Notes: a model not told the origin generated them from the sequence alone. A stretch of 64,000 nucleotides of DNA from Pseudomonas nicosulfuronedens (GCF_005877905.1 NZ_SWDV01000011.1:62001-126000), one strand, 5' to 3'. Shown: positions 18,108-27,627, numbered from the stretch's first letter. Translations and numbers: made by a program.

Positions 18108-18834
18108 CGCGCTCCTCCAGCGGGAAGCGCAGGCGCGGGTTGTAGACGCCGTTGTCGGCAGCCCGCCCAGCCGCCAGCAGCATGATCGGTACCGCGCGCC
18201 GGGGAATCTGCAGCACCTGGCGCAGCCGCACCTCGTCGAAGCCCTCCAGGGGGCAAGTCGCGTAGCCGTGGCTCTGCAGGGCCAGCATCAGGTTCTGCGC
18301 CGCCAACGCGGTGGACTTCACCGCCCACAGGCGCATCTCGGCGTGGCTGTTGGGCTGGCGCATCAACGCGCGGCGCAGACCGACCACGCCGTAAAGGGCC
18401 CGCTTGAACAGGCCGCGCAGGCCAAAGGTTCCCTGGTTGTACTGGAATGGCGCGGTGCGCTCATAGAAGTGCCGGACCTTCTCCGGCACTTGCGGCTCGG
18501 GCCACTGATCGAGGACAGCCGCACAGGACTCGCGCCAGGTATCCGGCCGCGCCAGCACGGCGATCAGCACCGGCGCCGTGCGCGCCGCATTCTGGCCCAG
18601 GCACACCGGTCCCAGTCGACGTCGCAACTCGGCATCGCGGATCACCTGGAAGCTCCACGGCTGCAGGTTGCAGGCATTGGGCGCCAGCACGGCCTGTTCC
18701 AGGCAGTCTCGCAGCACGGCATCCGGCACCGGTTCTTCGAGGAAACGGCGTACTGCGCGGCGCTGTTCGATGAGCGCGCGCAAGGCGTCGGGCGTGGCGG
18801 GCAGGCAGGAGGACTCGGCAGCGAAACGGCTCAT
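18094..18834 (-). CDS. nitroreductase family protein
   Basis: 246 residues of the FMN-dependent nitroreductase fold. The opening IEQRRAVRRFLEEPVPDAVL and the APNACNLQPWSFQVI block are the flavin-phosphate and dimer-interface signatures. ALAAQNLMLALQSHGYATCPLEGFD is the C-terminal flavin region. Such enzymes reduce nitroaromatics, quinones or flavins with NAD(P)H. The gene converges on the tautomerase with a 14-bp 3' overlap. It lies among other redox genes, which fits a stress or detoxification neighbourhood. Confidence 0.9.
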   Translation of the reverse strand: MSRFAAESSCLPATPDALRALIEQRRAVRRFLEEPVPDAVLRDCLEQAVLAPNACNLQPWSFQVIRDAELRRRLGPVCLGQNAARTAPVLIAVLARPDTWRESCAAVLDQWPEPQVPEKVRHFYERTAPFQYNQGTFGLRGLFKRALYGVVGLRRALMRQPNSHAEMRLWAVKSTALAAQNLMLALQSHGYATCPLEGFDEVRLRQVLQIPRRAVPIMLLAAGRAADNGVYNPRLRFPLEERVSWH

Positions 18835-18947
18835 GGCGGGCTCCGGAAGCAGGTCGCCCGATTAAGCCGCCACACCTGGCGTGGAACAAGACGGAGGGGA
18901 GAAATGCCGGCGGGATTGGCGCATGCGCCCTCTCCCGCCGGGGAGGA

Positions 18948-19433
18948 TCAGGCGCCCAGCGCCTTCTCGATGGCCTGGATCAGCGCCGGATCATCCGGCG
19001 TGGTGCGCGGGCTGAAGCGGGCCAGCACGCGGCCATCCGGGCCGAGGAGGAACTTCTCGAAGTTCCAGGTGATGTCGCCGGGGAACTCGGCGCCCTCGCC
19101 CGCCAGCAGGCGGTACAGCGGGTGGCGCTCGGAGCCGTTGACCTCGAGCTTGCCCGACATGGGGAAGCTCACCCCGTAGTTCAGCGAGCAGAACGACTGG
19201 ATCTCGGATTCGCTGCCCGGCTCCTGCCCGGCGAACTGGTTGCACGGCAGGCCCAGTACCACGAACCCTTGGTCCTTGTATTGCTGGTAGAGGTTTTCCA
19301 GAGCGGCGTACTGCGGGGTCAGGCCGCATTTCGAGGCGACGTTGACCACCAGCACGACCTTGCCCTTGAGCGGCGCCAGCGGCAGATCCTGGCCGTCGAG
19401 ACCGTGCAGCGTCAGATCGTGAAAAGCGCTCAT
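18948..19433 (-). CDS. glutathione peroxidase
   Basis: 161 residues of the thioredoxin-fold peroxidase family. The catalytic set is complete: Cys36 (NVASKCGLT), Gln70 (LPCNQFAGQEPG) and Trp123/Asn124 (ITWNFEKFL). It is a cysteine rather than selenocysteine form; bacterial members usually use thioredoxin. It reduces hydrogen peroxide and lipid hydroperoxides in the cytoplasm or periplasm; no signal peptide is present. slyD lies upstream on the same strand but is separated by more than 200 bp and a hairpin. Confidence 0.94.
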   Translation of the reverse strand: MSAFHDLTLHGLDGQDLPLAPLKGKVVLVVNVASKCGLTPQYAALENLYQQYKDQGFVVLGLPCNQFAGQEPGSESEIQSFCSLNYGVSFPMSGKLEVNGSERHPLYRLLAGEGAEFPGDITWNFEKFLLGPDGRVLARFSPRTTPDDPALIQAIEKALGA

Positions 19434-19563
19434 TGCTTGCTCCTTGAAGAAGTAGGCACGAAGTGCCCGCGCAGGGAGCGGACAATCTGTCCGTCGTGCT
19501 GCGCAATCCCAGTCGATGCGGGAAAAATGCCCTGGCCTTGTTGCAGTAGATCAGGCTGCATGA

Positions 19564-19587
19564 GAAAGGCGCCCGAAGGCGCCTTTC
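19564..19587 (-). terminator. hairpin downstream of slyD
   Basis: GAAAGGCGCC, CGAA, GGCGCCTTTC: a perfect 10-bp stem with a tetraloop. The T run is short. Confidence 0.65.
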
Positions 19588-19650
19588 ACGATTGAGCGTA
19601 GCAGCTCAATGATGGCTTCACCCGGTCGATGGCCGACCGGATGACAGCAA

Positions 19651-20136
19651 TCAGTGGTGGTGACCACCTTCGCCATGGACGTGGCCATGGGCGACTTCTT
19701 CGGCGGAAGCGTCGCGGATGTCGACCACTTTCACCTTGAAGTTCAGGCGCTGACCGGCCAGCGGGTGGTTGCCGTCGACGATCACGTCATCGCCTTCGAT
19801 GTCGCGGATGGTGACGATCTGCATGCCGCCGTCCGGAGCGGAAGCGTGGAACTGCATGCCGACTTCCAGCTCGTCCACGCCTTCGAACATTTCACGGGTC
19901 AGGGTGGCAACCAGCTCGGCGCTGTATTCGCCGTAGGCATCGGCCGGCTCGACGGTCACGTCCAGCTCGTCACCGACCTGCTTGCCTTCCAGGGCCTTTT
20001 CCAGGCCACCGATGATGTTGTGGGCACCGTGCAGGTAGACCAGCGGAGCGCCGCCGGCGGAGCTGTCGATGACCTCACCCGCGTCGTTGGTCAGGGTATA
20101 GTCGATGGAAACCGCCTTGTTGGCCGCGATCTGCAT
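19651..20136 (-). CDS. slyD: FKBP-type peptidyl-prolyl isomerase SlyD
   Basis: 161 residues. The FKBP domain with its inserted-flap domain is typical of SlyD (YTLTNDAGEVIDSSAGG, LVYLHGAHNIIGGLEKAL, VEPADAYGEY). The C-terminus is histidine-rich (HGHVHGEGGHHH), suiting metal binding such as nickel delivery to hydrogenase or urease. The start is the ATG complementary to 20134-20136; upstream in-frame sequence is not conserved in type. It is a cytoplasmic chaperone and prolyl isomerase. The first base of its start codon overlaps the proposed start of the divergent DUF3565 gene. Confidence 0.95.
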   Translation of the reverse strand: MQIAANKAVSIDYTLTNDAGEVIDSSAGGAPLVYLHGAHNIIGGLEKALEGKQVGDELDVTVEPADAYGEYSAELVATLTREMFEGVDELEVGMQFHASAPDGGMQIVTIRDIEGDDVIVDGNHPLAGQRLNFKVKVVDIRDASAEEVAHGHVHGEGGHHH

Positions 20137-20437
20137 GGTTCGAAACCTATCTGATATAGAAGTTGAGCGCGTAAGTTTACGCGGCGACGCCCCCGAATGC
20201 GACCCGAAGACGGACGGACGGGACAACGCGGCCCCGCCGCGCCTGCTTGACTTTCATCAGGACGAAGACGGCCACTGGGTGGCAGTCTTGTCCTGCGGCC
20301 ACACCCAGCACCTGCGCCACCAGCCGCCCTGGCAGTCGCGGCCCTGGGTGCTGGACCCGCAGCAGCGCATGGCGCAGATCGGTCGGCTGTTCCCCTGCGG
20401 CTGGTGCGCCAAGGAATCCGTCAGCAACAAGGAGTAG
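20135..20437 (+). CDS. DUF3565 domain protein
   Basis: 100 residues from the ATG at 20135. The conserved domain occupies the C-terminal half: [26 protein letters not shown], then [11 protein letters not shown] and a closing CGWCAKE. The Cys/His pattern suggests a small metal-binding module. No ATG, GTG or TTG lies between 20135 and the domain, so the start is uncertain, and the first 40 residues look unlike the family. The stop is 2 bp before the ackA start, so it is the first gene of a DUF3565-ackA(-pta) unit. Its function is unknown. Confidence 0.75.
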   Translation: MVRNLSDIEVERVSLRGDAPECDPKTDGRDNAAPPRLLDFHQDEDGHWVAVLSCGHTQHLRHQPPWQSRPWVLDPQQRMAQIGRLFPCGWCAKESVSNKE

Positions 20438-20439
20438 GC

Positions 20440-21630
20440 ATGCCAGCTCGCAATATCCTGGTGATCAACTGCGGCAGTTCGTCGATCAAGTTCGCTCTGG
20501 TTCGAGAGGGACGCGACGACTTCATTCTCCACGGTCTGGCCGAGCGTCTTGGCGCCAACGGCGCCAGCCTGCGCTGGCAGGGCGAGACCGACGAACAGCC
20601 GCAGACCCTGGAGCTGCCCGGCGCCGACCACAAGGCCGCCCTCGCCCGCCTGCTGCCACTGGTAGCCCAGGCCGCACAGGGCAAGTTGCACGCCATCGGC
20701 CATCGCGTGGTGCATGGCGGCGAACGCTTCACCCAGGCCTCGCGTCTGACCGATGAAGTGCTCAGCGCCATCCGCGAGACCTCCCCGCTGGCGCCGCTGC
20801 ACAACCCGGCGAACCTGGTCGGCATCGACGCCGCCATGGCGCTCTACCCGGACCTGCCGCACATCGCCGTGTTCGACACCGCCTTCCACCAGAGCCTGCC
20901 CGAGCGCGCCTACCGCTACGCCATCCCGGAACCGCTGTACCGCGAGCAACACGTGCGCCGCTACGGCTTCCATGGCACCAGCCATCGCTACGTCAGCCAC
21001 AAGGCGGCAGAAATGAGTGGGCTGGCCGTGGGCGACAGCTACTGGCTGTCCGCGCACCTGGGCAACGGCAGCTCCACCTGCGCCATCGCCAACGGCCAGA
21101 GCCGCGACACCAGCATGGGCCTGACCCCGCTGGAAGGCCTGATGATGGGTACCCGCTCGGGCGACGTCGACCCGAACCTGCACAGTCACCTGGCGCGCAC
21201 CCTGGGCTGGAGCCTGGAGAAGATCGACCATATGCTCAACCACGACAGCGGCCTGCTCGGCCTGTCGGGACTGTCCAACGACATGCGTACCCTGGAGCAC
21301 GCCCGCGAGCAGGGCCACGCCAATGCCGCGCTGGCCATCGAAGTATTCTGTTACCGATTGGCCAAGTCGCTGGCCTCGCTGACCTGTGCGCTGCCACGGC
21401 TGGACGGCATCATCTTCACCGGCGGCATCGGCGAGAACTCCGCGCTGGTGCGCAACCTGACGGTCAAGCACCTGCACGTGCTCAATCTCGAACTCGACGG
21501 CGAAGCCAACGCCCGCTGCGTGCGCGGCGTCGGCGGGCCGATCCACCTCGCCGGACATCCCCGCGTGCTGGTGATCCCGACCAACGAAGAGAAACAGATC
21601 GCACTCGACACCCTGGCTGTCCTCGACTGA
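20440..21630 (+). CDS. ackA: acetate kinase
   Basis: 396 residues, full length. Signatures: [15 protein letters not shown] (phosphate-binding, residues 6-20), [29 protein letters not shown] and [14 protein letters not shown]. It interconverts acetate plus ATP with acetyl phosphate. GGAG precedes the ATG by 5 nt. With pta (61 bp downstream) it forms the Pta-AckA pathway for acetate overflow, acetate use or anaerobic pyruvate fermentation. Confidence 0.97.
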   Translation: MPARNILVINCGSSSIKFALVREGRDDFILHGLAERLGANGASLRWQGETDEQPQTLELPGADHKAALARLLPLVAQAAQGKLHAIGHRVVHGGERFTQASRLTDEVLSAIRETSPLAPLHNPANLVGIDAAMALYPDLPHIAVFDTAFHQSLPERAYRYAIPEPLYREQHVRRYGFHGTSHRYVSHKAAEMSGLAVGDSYWLSAHLGNGSSTCAIANGQSRDTSMGLTPLEGLMMGTRSGDVDPNLHSHLARTLGWSLEKIDHMLNHDSGLLGLSGLSNDMRTLEHAREQGHANAALAIEVFCYRLAKSLASLTCALPRLDGIIFTGGIGENSALVRNLTVKHLHVLNLELDGEANARCVRGVGGPIHLAGHPRVLVIPTNEEKQIALDTLAVLD

Positions 21631-21691
21631 AGATTCATCGGTTGCGCCCCACAAGGGCACAAACCACCCCTGCACGGCTTAAGGAGCCCGG

Positions 21692-23818
21692 ATGCACACC
21701 TTCTTCCTCGCACCGACCGGTTTCGGTGTCGGCCTGACGTCCACCAGCCTGGGCCTGATCCGCGCCCTGCAACGCGCCGGCCTGAAAGTCGGCTTCTTCA
21801 AGCCCATCGCCCAACCCCACGCCGGGGACGACGGTCCGGAACGCTCCAGCGAACTGGTTGCACGCACCCATGGCCTCAACGCACCCACCCCGCTGTCGCT
21901 GGCCAAGGTCGAGCGCATGCTCGGCGACGGCCTGCTCGACGAGCTGCTCGAGGACATCGTCGGCATGTACAACAGCGCCGCCGTGGACAAGGACGTGATG
22001 ATCGTCGAAGGCATGGTGCCGACCAAACATGCCAGCTATGCCGCGCGCATCAACGCGCACCTGGCGCGCAGCGTGGACGCCGAGGTGATCCTCGTCTCCG
22101 CGCCCGACAACGAGACGGTGAGTGAACTGTCCGACCGCATCGAGATCCTCGCCCAGCTGTTCGGCGGCCCACGCGACCCGCATCTGGCCGGCCTGATCGT
22201 GAACAAGGTGCGCGGCGGCGAAAGCGACGACATGCCGCGTGACGCCGAAGAAGCCGCACGGCTGTTCGGCGAACGCCTGAAGGAACATTCCCCGCTGCTG
22301 CGCGATGGCGACGTGCGCCTGCTCGGCTGCATTCCCTGGCAGGACGAGATGAACGCCCCGCGCACCCGCGACGTGGCTGACCTGCTGGACGCCAGCGTGC
22401 TCAATGCCGGCGACTACGAGCAACGTCGAGTGCAGAAGATCATCCTCTGCGCGCCCTCGGCGCCGAACACCGTGCACCTGCTCAAGCCCGGCGTGCTGGT
22501 GGTGGTACCGGGCGACCGTGACGACATCATCCTCGCCGCGTGCCTGGCCGCCATGAACGGCGTGCCGCTGGCCGGCCTGCTGCTGTGTTCGGGCCTGGCG
22601 CCGGACGCTCGGATCATGGAGCTGTGCCGCAGCGCGCTACAGAGCGGCCTGCCGGTGCTGACGGTGAAGACCGGTTCCTTCGACACCGCCGGCGACCTGT
22701 CGCGGATGAACAAGGAAATCCCGGTGGATGACCGCGAACGCGCCGAGCGCGTCACCGAGTTCGTCGCCGAGCACATCGACTTCGGATGGCTCAAGGACCG
22801 CTGCGGCTCCCCCCACGAGCTGCGCCTGTCGCCGCCAGTGTTCCGCTACCAGCTGACCCAGCGCGCCAACCGTGCCGGCAAGCGCATCGTCCTGCCCGAG
22901 GGCAGCGAGCCGCGCACCGTGCAGGCCGCCGCCATCTGCCATGCCCGCGGCATCGCCCGCTGCGTGCTGCTGGCCAAGCCCGACGACGTGCAGGCGGTGG
23001 CGCAGATGCTGGGCATCGTACTGCCCGAGGACCTGGAAGTGGTCGACCCGGACCTGGTTCGCAGCCGCTACGTCGAACCCATGGTGGAGCTGCGCAAGGG
23101 CAAGAGCCTGAACGCGCCGATGGCCGAGCAGCAGCTGGAGGACAACGTAGTGCTGGGCACCATGATGCTCGCCCTGGACGAAGTGGACGGGCTGGTCTCC
23201 GGCGCCATCCATACCACCGCCAACACCATCCGGCCGGCCCTGCAGCTGATCAAGACGGCGCCCGGCTACAACCTGGTGTCCTCGGTGTTCTTCATGCTGC
23301 TGCCCGACCAGGTGGTGGTCTACGGCGATTGCGCGGTGAATCCCGATCCTTCGGCCAGTGACCTGGCGGAAATCGCGCTGCAGAGTGCCGCCTCGGCGCA
23401 GTCCTTCGGCATCACTCCGCGAGTGGCGATGATCAGCTACTCCACCGGCGAGTCCGGAACCGGCGCAGATGTCGAGAAAGTCCGCGAAGCTACACGCATC
23501 GCGCGGGAAAAACGCCCCGATCTGTTGATTGACGGCCCCTTGCAGTATGATGCCGCCGCCATCGCCAGCGTGGGCCGCCAGAAGGCGCCCGACAGCCCGG
23601 TGGCCGGACGCGCCAACGTGTACGTGTTCCCCGACCTGAACACCGGGAACACCACCTACAAGGCGGTCCAGCGCAGCGCCGACTGCGTCAGCATCGGGCC
23701 GATGCTGCAGGGCCTGCGCAAACCGGTGAACGACCTGTCGCGTGGCGCGCTGGTGGACGACATCGTCTACACCATCGCGCTGACGGCGATCCAGGCGGAC
23801 AACGGCAAGGACGGCTGA
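21692..23818 (+). CDS. pta: phosphate acetyltransferase
   Basis: 708 residues, the long proteobacterial form. Three parts are visible: an N-terminal P-loop-like, dethiobiotin-synthetase-like domain (TFFLAPTGFGVGLTSTSLGL), a DRTGG-type middle domain, and the C-terminal catalytic domain (from about residue 390, with PEGSEPRTVQAA, MISYSTGESGTG and ANVYVFPDLNTGN). It converts acetyl-CoA and phosphate into acetyl phosphate and CoA. AGGAG lies upstream of the ATG. It is downstream of ackA and probably co-transcribed. Confidence 0.97.
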   Translation: MHTFFLAPTGFGVGLTSTSLGLIRALQRAGLKVGFFKPIAQPHAGDDGPERSSELVARTHGLNAPTPLSLAKVERMLGDGLLDELLEDIVGMYNSAAVDKDVMIVEGMVPTKHASYAARINAHLARSVDAEVILVSAPDNETVSELSDRIEILAQLFGGPRDPHLAGLIVNKVRGGESDDMPRDAEEAARLFGERLKEHSPLLRDGDVRLLGCIPWQDEMNAPRTRDVADLLDASVLNAGDYEQRRVQKIILCAPSAPNTVHLLKPGVLVVVPGDRDDIILAACLAAMNGVPLAGLLLCSGLAPDARIMELCRSALQSGLPVLTVKTGSFDTAGDLSRMNKEIPVDDRERAERVTEFVAEHIDFGWLKDRCGSPHELRLSPPVFRYQLTQRANRAGKRIVLPEGSEPRTVQAAAICHARGIARCVLLAKPDDVQAVAQMLGIVLPEDLEVVDPDLVRSRYVEPMVELRKGKSLNAPMAEQQLEDNVVLGTMMLALDEVDGLVSGAIHTTANTIRPALQLIKTAPGYNLVSSVFFMLLPDQVVVYGDCAVNPDPSASDLAEIALQSAASAQSFGITPRVAMISYSTGESGTGADVEKVREATRIAREKRPDLLIDGPLQYDAAAIASVGRQKAPDSPVAGRANVYVFPDLNTGNTTYKAVQRSADCVSIGPMLQGLRKPVNDLSRGALVDDIVYTIALTAIQADNGKDG

Positions 23819-23900
23819 TAACCCAAGGCACGAGGGATGTGCCCAAGAACGCATCACGCGCCCGGCCGACCGGGCGCCTACGTACAAGGACCATTCCTCG

Positions 23901-24812
23901 ATGTTGAGTTTCCTCCCGCACACCCTGCGCGGCATCCTCGCCACCCTGATCCTGGTGACGAGCACGCTGTGCTGGTGCATTCCGCTGCTGGGCATGTCGA
24001 TCATCAAGCTGCTACTGCCCTTCAACGCCGCCCAACTGGCGCTGAGCAAAATCATGAGCGTGATCGCCGAAAGCTGGATCACCTGCAACAAGGGCTGGAT
24101 GAACCTCGTCCGCAGCACCGGCTGGAACGTACAGGGCCTGCAAGGGCTGCACTACGACCATTCCTACCTGGTCACCAGCAACCACCAGAGCTGGGTGGAC
24201 ATCCTCGTCCTGCAGTACCAGCTCAACCGCCGCATTCCCCTGCTGCGCTTCTTCCTCAAGCAGGAGCTGATCTGGGTCCCGGTGATCGGCCTGTGCTGGT
24301 GGGCGCTCGATTTCCCCTTCATGAAGCGCTACACCAAGGCCTACCTGGCCAAGCACCCGGAAAAGAAAGGCAAGGACCTGGAAACCACCCGCAAGGCGTG
24401 CGCCAAGTTCAGCCGCATCCCGGTGGCAATCTTCAACTTCCTCGAAGGCACCCGCTTCACCCAGGCCAAGCATGACGAGCAGAACTCGCCGTTCCAGCAC
24501 CTGCTCAAGCCCAAGGCCGGCGGCATCGCCTTCGTTCTCGACGCCATGGGCGAGCAGCTGCGCACCCTGGTCAACGTCACCATTCACTATCCCGATGGTC
24601 GCCCGACCTTCTGGTGCCTGCTGTCCGGCCGCCTGCGTTCGGTGGTGGTGCGCTTCGAGGAGATGGAAATCCCCCGCCAGTTCATTGGCAAGAGTTATGA
24701 CCAGGACGAGGGCTACCGCGCCGAGTTCCAGTTGTGGGTGAACCAGCTGTGGGAGCGCAAGGACCAGTTGCTGAGCCAGCTGCACCGCGAGTTCCCTGCC
24801 GCCAGAGCCTGA
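23901..24812 (+). CDS. PlsC-like acyltransferase
   Basis: 303 residues with N-terminal hydrophobic segments (about 8-45). The acyltransferase box is canonical: NHQSWVD gives His95-x4-Asp100, and FLEGTRF gives the EGTR acceptor motif at 182-185. These belong to the LPLAT/YihG-like group that acylates lysophospholipids at the inner membrane. It lies 82 bp after pta in the same direction. Its acyl donor and acceptor are not determinable; it is distinct from the second acyltransferase at 58981-60138, which has altered H/D spacing. Confidence 0.9.
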   Translation: MLSFLPHTLRGILATLILVTSTLCWCIPLLGMSIIKLLLPFNAAQLALSKIMSVIAESWITCNKGWMNLVRSTGWNVQGLQGLHYDHSYLVTSNHQSWVDILVLQYQLNRRIPLLRFFLKQELIWVPVIGLCWWALDFPFMKRYTKAYLAKHPEKKGKDLETTRKACAKFSRIPVAIFNFLEGTRFTQAKHDEQNSPFQHLLKPKAGGIAFVLDAMGEQLRTLVNVTIHYPDGRPTFWCLLSGRLRSVVVRFEEMEIPRQFIGKSYDQDEGYRAEFQLWVNQLWERKDQLLSQLHREFPAARA

Positions 24813-24844
24813 TGCCTACCTGGAAAATCCTGCGCGGGCCTCAA

Positions 24845-24962
24845 CCCTCGCCCCCGCCCTCTCCCTGAAGGGGAAGGGAGCTTTCCGTGCAGGCTGAAGC
24901 CACGGTATCAGCCTGCACCGAACCAGTCCCCTCTCCCTTCAGGGAGAGGGTTAGGGAGAGGG
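24845..24962. repeat. long hairpin repeat with CCCTCTCCC arms, copy 2
   Basis: Arms CCCTCTCCCTGAAGGG and CTCCCTTCAGGGAGAGGG flank a core GTGCAGGCTGAAGCCACGG that is itself nearly self-complementary to the following CAGCCTGCAC. Confidence 0.8.
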
Positions 24963-25044
24963 AAATTCCAGGCAAGGACTTTCAGGAAGAGACAGTCACC
25001 TTTACAGGTTAAATCCGCTGCCACCCCCAATGTCTGCGGAAACG

Positions 25045-25072
25045 AAAAAGCCCGCCAATCGGCGGGCTTTTT
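25045..25072. terminator. bidirectional Rho-independent terminator
   Basis: AAAAAGCCCGCC, AATC, GGCGGGCTTTTT. It lies just after the end of the OmpA-family gene and also serves the convergent acyltransferase side. Confidence 0.88.
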
Positions 25073-25084
25073 CATGGGCGCTGA

Positions 25085-25798
25085 TTACTGCTGGTACTGC
25101 TGGGTCTGAGCGTTCGGCAGGGCCTTCAGGTTCACTTCCACGCGGCGGTTCTGCGCGCGGCCGTTGGCGTCGGCGTTGGAGGCAACCGGCTGGTCCGGGC
25201 CCATGCCACGGGTGCTGACGCGAGTACCGTCGACCCCCTGGGAGGTCAGGTAGGTTGCAACGGACTGCGCGCGACGCTGGGACAGGTCCATGTTGTGCTG
25301 GCGGCTGCCGGTGCTGTCGGTGTAGCCGACGATCTCGATGCTGTTCTGGTTGAACTCCTTGAAGGAGTTGGCCAGGTTGTTCAGCGGGGTGTAGAAGGAC
25401 GGCGCGATGTTCGCCGAGTCAGTGGCGAAGGTGATGTTGCCCGGCATGATCAGCTTGATGTCGTCACCCTGGCGCTCGACCTGCACGCCGGTGCCCTGCA
25501 TCTGCTGACGCAGCTTGGCTTCCTGCTTGTCGGCGTAGTAGCCGTAGCCGGCGGCGGCAGCACCGATGGCGGCGGCGCCAATCATCGCGCCCTTGCCACG
25601 GTTGTCGTGGTTGATCGCGGCACCGGCGACGGCGCCGGCCAGCGCACCGAGCGCACCGTACTTGGCGGTCTTGCTCATGCCGCCTTCGGCCGGCGGGGCC
25701 TGGGTGTTGGGGTCATAGGGATTCTGGGAGGCGCAACCGGCCATGAGGGCAAAGGCGGTGGCAGCCGCGACCATGGACAGACTACGTGCGGTGAACAT
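25085..25798 (-). CDS. OmpA family outer-membrane lipoprotein (YiaD/Pal-like)
   Basis: 237 residues. A lipoprotein signal peptide ends ALMAGCAS, so Cys22 would be lipidated. Next comes a glycine-zipper segment (LGALAGAVAGAAI and AAAIGAAAAGYGY), then a C-terminal OmpA peptidoglycan-binding domain (about 130-225) with the IEIVGYTDSTGS and LSQRRAQSV motif. It should tether the outer membrane to the cell wall. GAGGAG lies 9 nt before the chosen ATG, while an upstream ATG at 25831 would spoil the signal peptide. Monocistronic. Confidence 0.92.
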   Translation of the reverse strand: MFTARSLSMVAAATAFALMAGCASQNPYDPNTQAPPAEGGMSKTAKYGALGALAGAVAGAAINHDNRGKGAMIGAAAIGAAAAGYGYYADKQEAKLRQQMQGTGVQVERQGDDIKLIMPGNITFATDSANIAPSFYTPLNNLANSFKEFNQNSIEIVGYTDSTGSRQHNMDLSQRRAQSVATYLTSQGVDGTRVSTRGMGPDQPVASNADANGRAQNRRVEVNLKALPNAQTQQYQQ

Positions 25799-25882
25799 GT
25801 CGGATGACTCCTCGAATAGCGAAACACCCATTAGTGGGCGGCAGGTTAGAGCTTAGGTCGTGCAAATAATTCCGTAGCAACC

Positions 25883-26524
25883 TTAAGCACGGATGAAGGG
25901 GTTTTCCCGCATCTCGTCGCCCAGGCAGGTATCCGGCCCATGCCCGGTGACCACGGTCGCCTCTTCGTCCAGCGAATACAGGCGGTCGCGGATCGAGCGT
26001 TCGATGGTGGCGTAGTCGCCGCCCCACAGGTCGGTACGGCCAATACTGCGGCGGAACAGGGTATCGCCGGCGATCAGCAACTTGTCTTGGGGAAACCAGA
26101 AGCTCATGGAGCCGGGGGTATGCCCCGGCGTGTGCAGCGCCACACCACAGCCGCAGGCCAGCTCCTCGTCGTCGGCCAGCCACTGGTCCGGCGCGGGCAC
26201 CGGCGTATAGGGCACGCCGAACATGCGGCACTGCATTTCCAGGTTGTCCCAGAGGAACTGGTCGTCCTTGTGCAGGTGCAGGGTCGCGCCGGTCTTCTCC
26301 TTCATCTGCCCGGAGGCGAGGAAGTGATCCAGGTGGGCGTGGGTGTGGATGATGCTGACCACTTTCAGCCCCAGCGCATCGAGGCGCTGCAGGATCAGTT
26401 CGTGGTCGCCGCCCGGATCGACGACGATGGCCTTCTTCGTCAGCGGGTCGCCGATGATGGTGCAGTTGCACTGCAAGGGGCCGACAGGGAAGGTTTCGCG
26501 GATCAGGGCAGGCTGGTCGCTCAT
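25883..26524 (-). CDS. metallo-beta-lactamase fold hydrolase (glyoxalase II-like)
   Basis: 213 residues. Zinc-binding motif THAHLDH (His62, His64, Asp66, His67), followed downstream by HTPGHTPGS, AGDTLF and VVTGHGPDT. Length and motifs fit the YcbL/glyoxalase II-like branch, which hydrolyses thioesters such as S-lactoylglutathione. No signal peptide, so cytoplasmic. The ATG at 26524 fits the family start; the frame is open further upstream without similarity. It lies between the AraC and OmpA-family genes on the same strand with sizeable gaps. Confidence 0.92.
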   Translation of the reverse strand: MSDQPALIRETFPVGPLQCNCTIIGDPLTKKAIVVDPGGDHELILQRLDALGLKVVSIIHTHAHLDHFLASGQMKEKTGATLHLHKDDQFLWDNLEMQCRMFGVPYTPVPAPDQWLADDEELACGCGVALHTPGHTPGSMSFWFPQDKLLIAGDTLFRRSIGRTDLWGGDYATIERSIRDRLYSLDEEATVVTGHGPDTCLGDEMRENPFIRA

Positions 26525-26607
26525 CGAAGACTCGCTCGGTTGCGGAAGAACACGGCGCACATTTTCGCCGATTCCGCCCTGCCCTGGCGAGTCGATGGAT
26601 CGAGTGT

Positions 26608-27627
26608 TCAGTCGTCCTGGCGGTAGTCCGTGGGCAGCTTGCCGGTCCACTTGCGGAAGGCCCGGCGGAAGTTCGACGGGTCGTTGAAGCCCAGCAGCAG
26701 CGCGATCTCGTAGAGCGGCAGGTGGGTCGTGGTGAGGTATTGCAGCGCCAGGCGCTTGCGTACGTCGTCGAGCACTTCCTGGTAGGTGGTGCCCAGGTTC
26801 GAAAGATGTCGACGCAGGCTGCGGCCGCTGGTGTGCAGGTCGGCGGCCACGCTTTCCAGGTCGGGGAATTCGCCGGGGCGCGCCAGCAGCAGGCGGCGGA
26901 TGCGGGTCAGCAGGCCTTCCTGCACGTCCAGCGTGGCCAGCAACGCCTCGCACTGCTGCTCGCACATCTGCACCGTGGCCGGGTTGGCCAGCGCCATGGG
27001 CCGCGCCAGGTACTCGCTGGGCAGGCCGATGAAGTGGAAAGGCTGGTCAAACAGCACTTCACAGCCGAACACCTCGGCGTAGCGCTCGACGTAGGCGGGC
27101 TCAGCATGGGCGAAGCCCACACTGACCCCCTGCAAGGGTTCGCCGACGAGGAAGCGGGCGATGGTATGCAGGCTGGTCATCAGGCCTTCGGCGGCGAAGC
27201 GGCTGGTGGGACCGAGGGGAATCGACTCGCTGGCGCGCAGGTAGGACACGCCGCCGTCCTCCACCATTTCCAGGTCGTAGGCCAGGCCGAGCACACGGTA
27301 GTACTTCAGGGCGAAAGCAATGGCGCGTCCGAGGTTGGCGCTGGAGAGCACCGCATAGCCGAGGATGCCGTGGGTGGAGACGTTCAGCCGCTGCCCCAGC
27401 AGCAGGCCGAAGGCCGGCTCGTTGCAGTGCACCAGGGCGGTACTGGAGAGCTGATGGAAGTCGATGAAGGACAGGCGGCCGTTGGGGCTCTGCAGCACCT
27501 CGGGGCGCACACGGGCCAGCTCGAACAGGCGCACACGCGGCACGCCCAGCTCTTCGGCGAGATCGAGAAGCGCCTGCGCATAGGCGACAGGCACCAGTTC
27601 GGCGGTGAAATTGAGCGGTTGTTTCAT
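26608..27627 (-). CDS. AraC family transcriptional regulator (OruR-like)
   Basis: 339 residues. The N-terminal arabinose_bd/DUF4389-type ligand domain (AYAQALLDLAEELGV ... LGILGYAVLSSANLG pattern) is followed by a C-terminal AraC helix-turn-helix pair (about 235-335: DLESVAADLHTSGRSLRRHL, then YEIALLLGFNDPSNFRRAFRKW). It is divergent from the metal-dependent hydrolase gene with 88 bp between starts and could regulate it. From memory, the PAO1 gene in this position is oruR, an ornithine utilisation regulator. That function is not evident from the neighbours here. Confidence 0.88.
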   Translation of the reverse strand: MKQPLNFTAELVPVAYAQALLDLAEELGVPRVRLFELARVRPEVLQSPNGRLSFIDFHQLSSTALVHCNEPAFGLLLGQRLNVSTHGILGYAVLSSANLGRAIAFALKYYRVLGLAYDLEMVEDGGVSYLRASESIPLGPTSRFAAEGLMTSLHTIARFLVGEPLQGVSVGFAHAEPAYVERYAEVFGCEVLFDQPFHFIGLPSEYLARPMALANPATVQMCEQQCEALLATLDVQEGLLTRIRRLLLARPGEFPDLESVAADLHTSGRSLRRHLSNLGTTYQEVLDDVRKRLALQYLTTTHLPLYEIALLLGFNDPSNFRRAFRKWTGKLPTDYRQDD

